A DNA stretch of 37,202 nt from Enteropsectra breve. Its lineage: Eukaryota; Microsporidia. The stretch spans positions 1 to 37,202 of the forward strand of contig JALPMN010000618.1 in the NCBI GenBank assembly GCA_024243835.1. The letters are read 5' to 3'. Under the pieces are notes generated by a model. That model was not told the origin of the DNA. It made no database searches and saw only the letters and a program-made list of their open reading frames with translations. Made by a program: the position numbers and the translations under genes. Below are positions 36,976-37,202 of the stretch, in pieces. The first letter of the stretch is position 1. Every line of letters begins with the position of its first letter.

Positions 36976-37202
36976 GGATAAAAAATTTGTGATAAATTTG
37001 TCGTTTTAGAACCTCAGTATGGCAAACCACAAAACCGGTTGGTTAAAATGAAATTTTAAATAAAGGCTGCGTTATTAAACATTTAATTAATATTTTAAAA
37101 CGCCTAGGGCTTGTATGTGACCTCCGGAAACCTTTTACGGTGGAAGATCAATAATATGAATGTTTTAAACGCCAAATAATAGAAATGGATGCACTTGAGA
37201 GA
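36976..37202. other. Upstream region of family A member 3, window end
   Basis: Contains AAAAATTT at 36981-36988 and little else. No gene recognised before the window ends. Confidence 0.4.

Noticed and set aside
37114..37130. SRP RNA-like GTGACCTCC
   Set aside because: Only a nine-base match; neighbouring sequence does not fold like SRP RNA and the window ends too soon to test it.

Overview
The window looks like a nuclear contig from a microsporidian. The evidence is as follows. Genes are intronless and compact, on both strands, in AT-rich DNA. Two hexokinases carry signal peptides, a microsporidian hallmark. Most start codons are preceded within about 0-10 bases by a CCC or GGG run, usually with an AAATTTT-type element shortly upstream, which is the start-site signature described for microsporidia. 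The housekeeping genes are clearly eukaryotic (RPB10, RPA32, MCM5, PITP, NUP54, TGT), and the two tRNAs are of eukaryotic type. Intergenic spacers of 0.3-1.1 kb are longer than in the most compacted microsporidia. I do not name a genus.

Layout. 1-725: gene-free repeats (a 38-bp perfect palindrome, inverted TTGCTATAGCAA copies, thirteen 20-bp tandem repeats). 726-8112: a bZIP factor (-), an atypical Rho-like GTPase (+), queuine tRNA-ribosyltransferase (-), an orphan 109-aa protein (+), a NUP54/NUP57-like nucleoporin (+), RPB10 (+) and a myosin regulatory light-chain-like EF-hand protein (+). 8568-10595: first member of a large lineage-specific family ('family A'). 11423-12346: tRNA-Val(AAC) and RPA32. 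12738-16591: a tandem array of three membrane-anchored paralogs ('family B'), the middle one frameshifted, with a pattern suggesting a decayed ubiquitin-specific-protease fold. 16830-16879: a 50-N gap in a microsatellite just upstream of MCM5. 16980-25383: MCM5 (+), a DDX60-type Ski2-like helicase (-) and a class I PITP (-). 25672: tRNA-Glu(TTC). 25999-26985: a secreted orphan (-). 27782-30150: a family A pseudogene with one frameshift and one in-frame stop (-). 31254-34216: two secreted hexokinase paralogs in tandem, the first lacking essentially every catalytic and phosphate-binding signature. 34573-36975: an intact 800-aa family A member (-).

How it fits together. Core replication, transcription and transport genes are interspersed with fast-evolving accessory genes. 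The accessory set (secreted hexokinase plus pseudo-hexokinase, secreted orphan, membrane-anchored family B, family A with a fresh pseudogene) has the profile expected of host-interaction loci. The best candidates for something undescribed are the family B array, the active/dead secreted hexokinase pair and family A.

All calls come from reading translated sequence and recalled family motifs; no database search was run.
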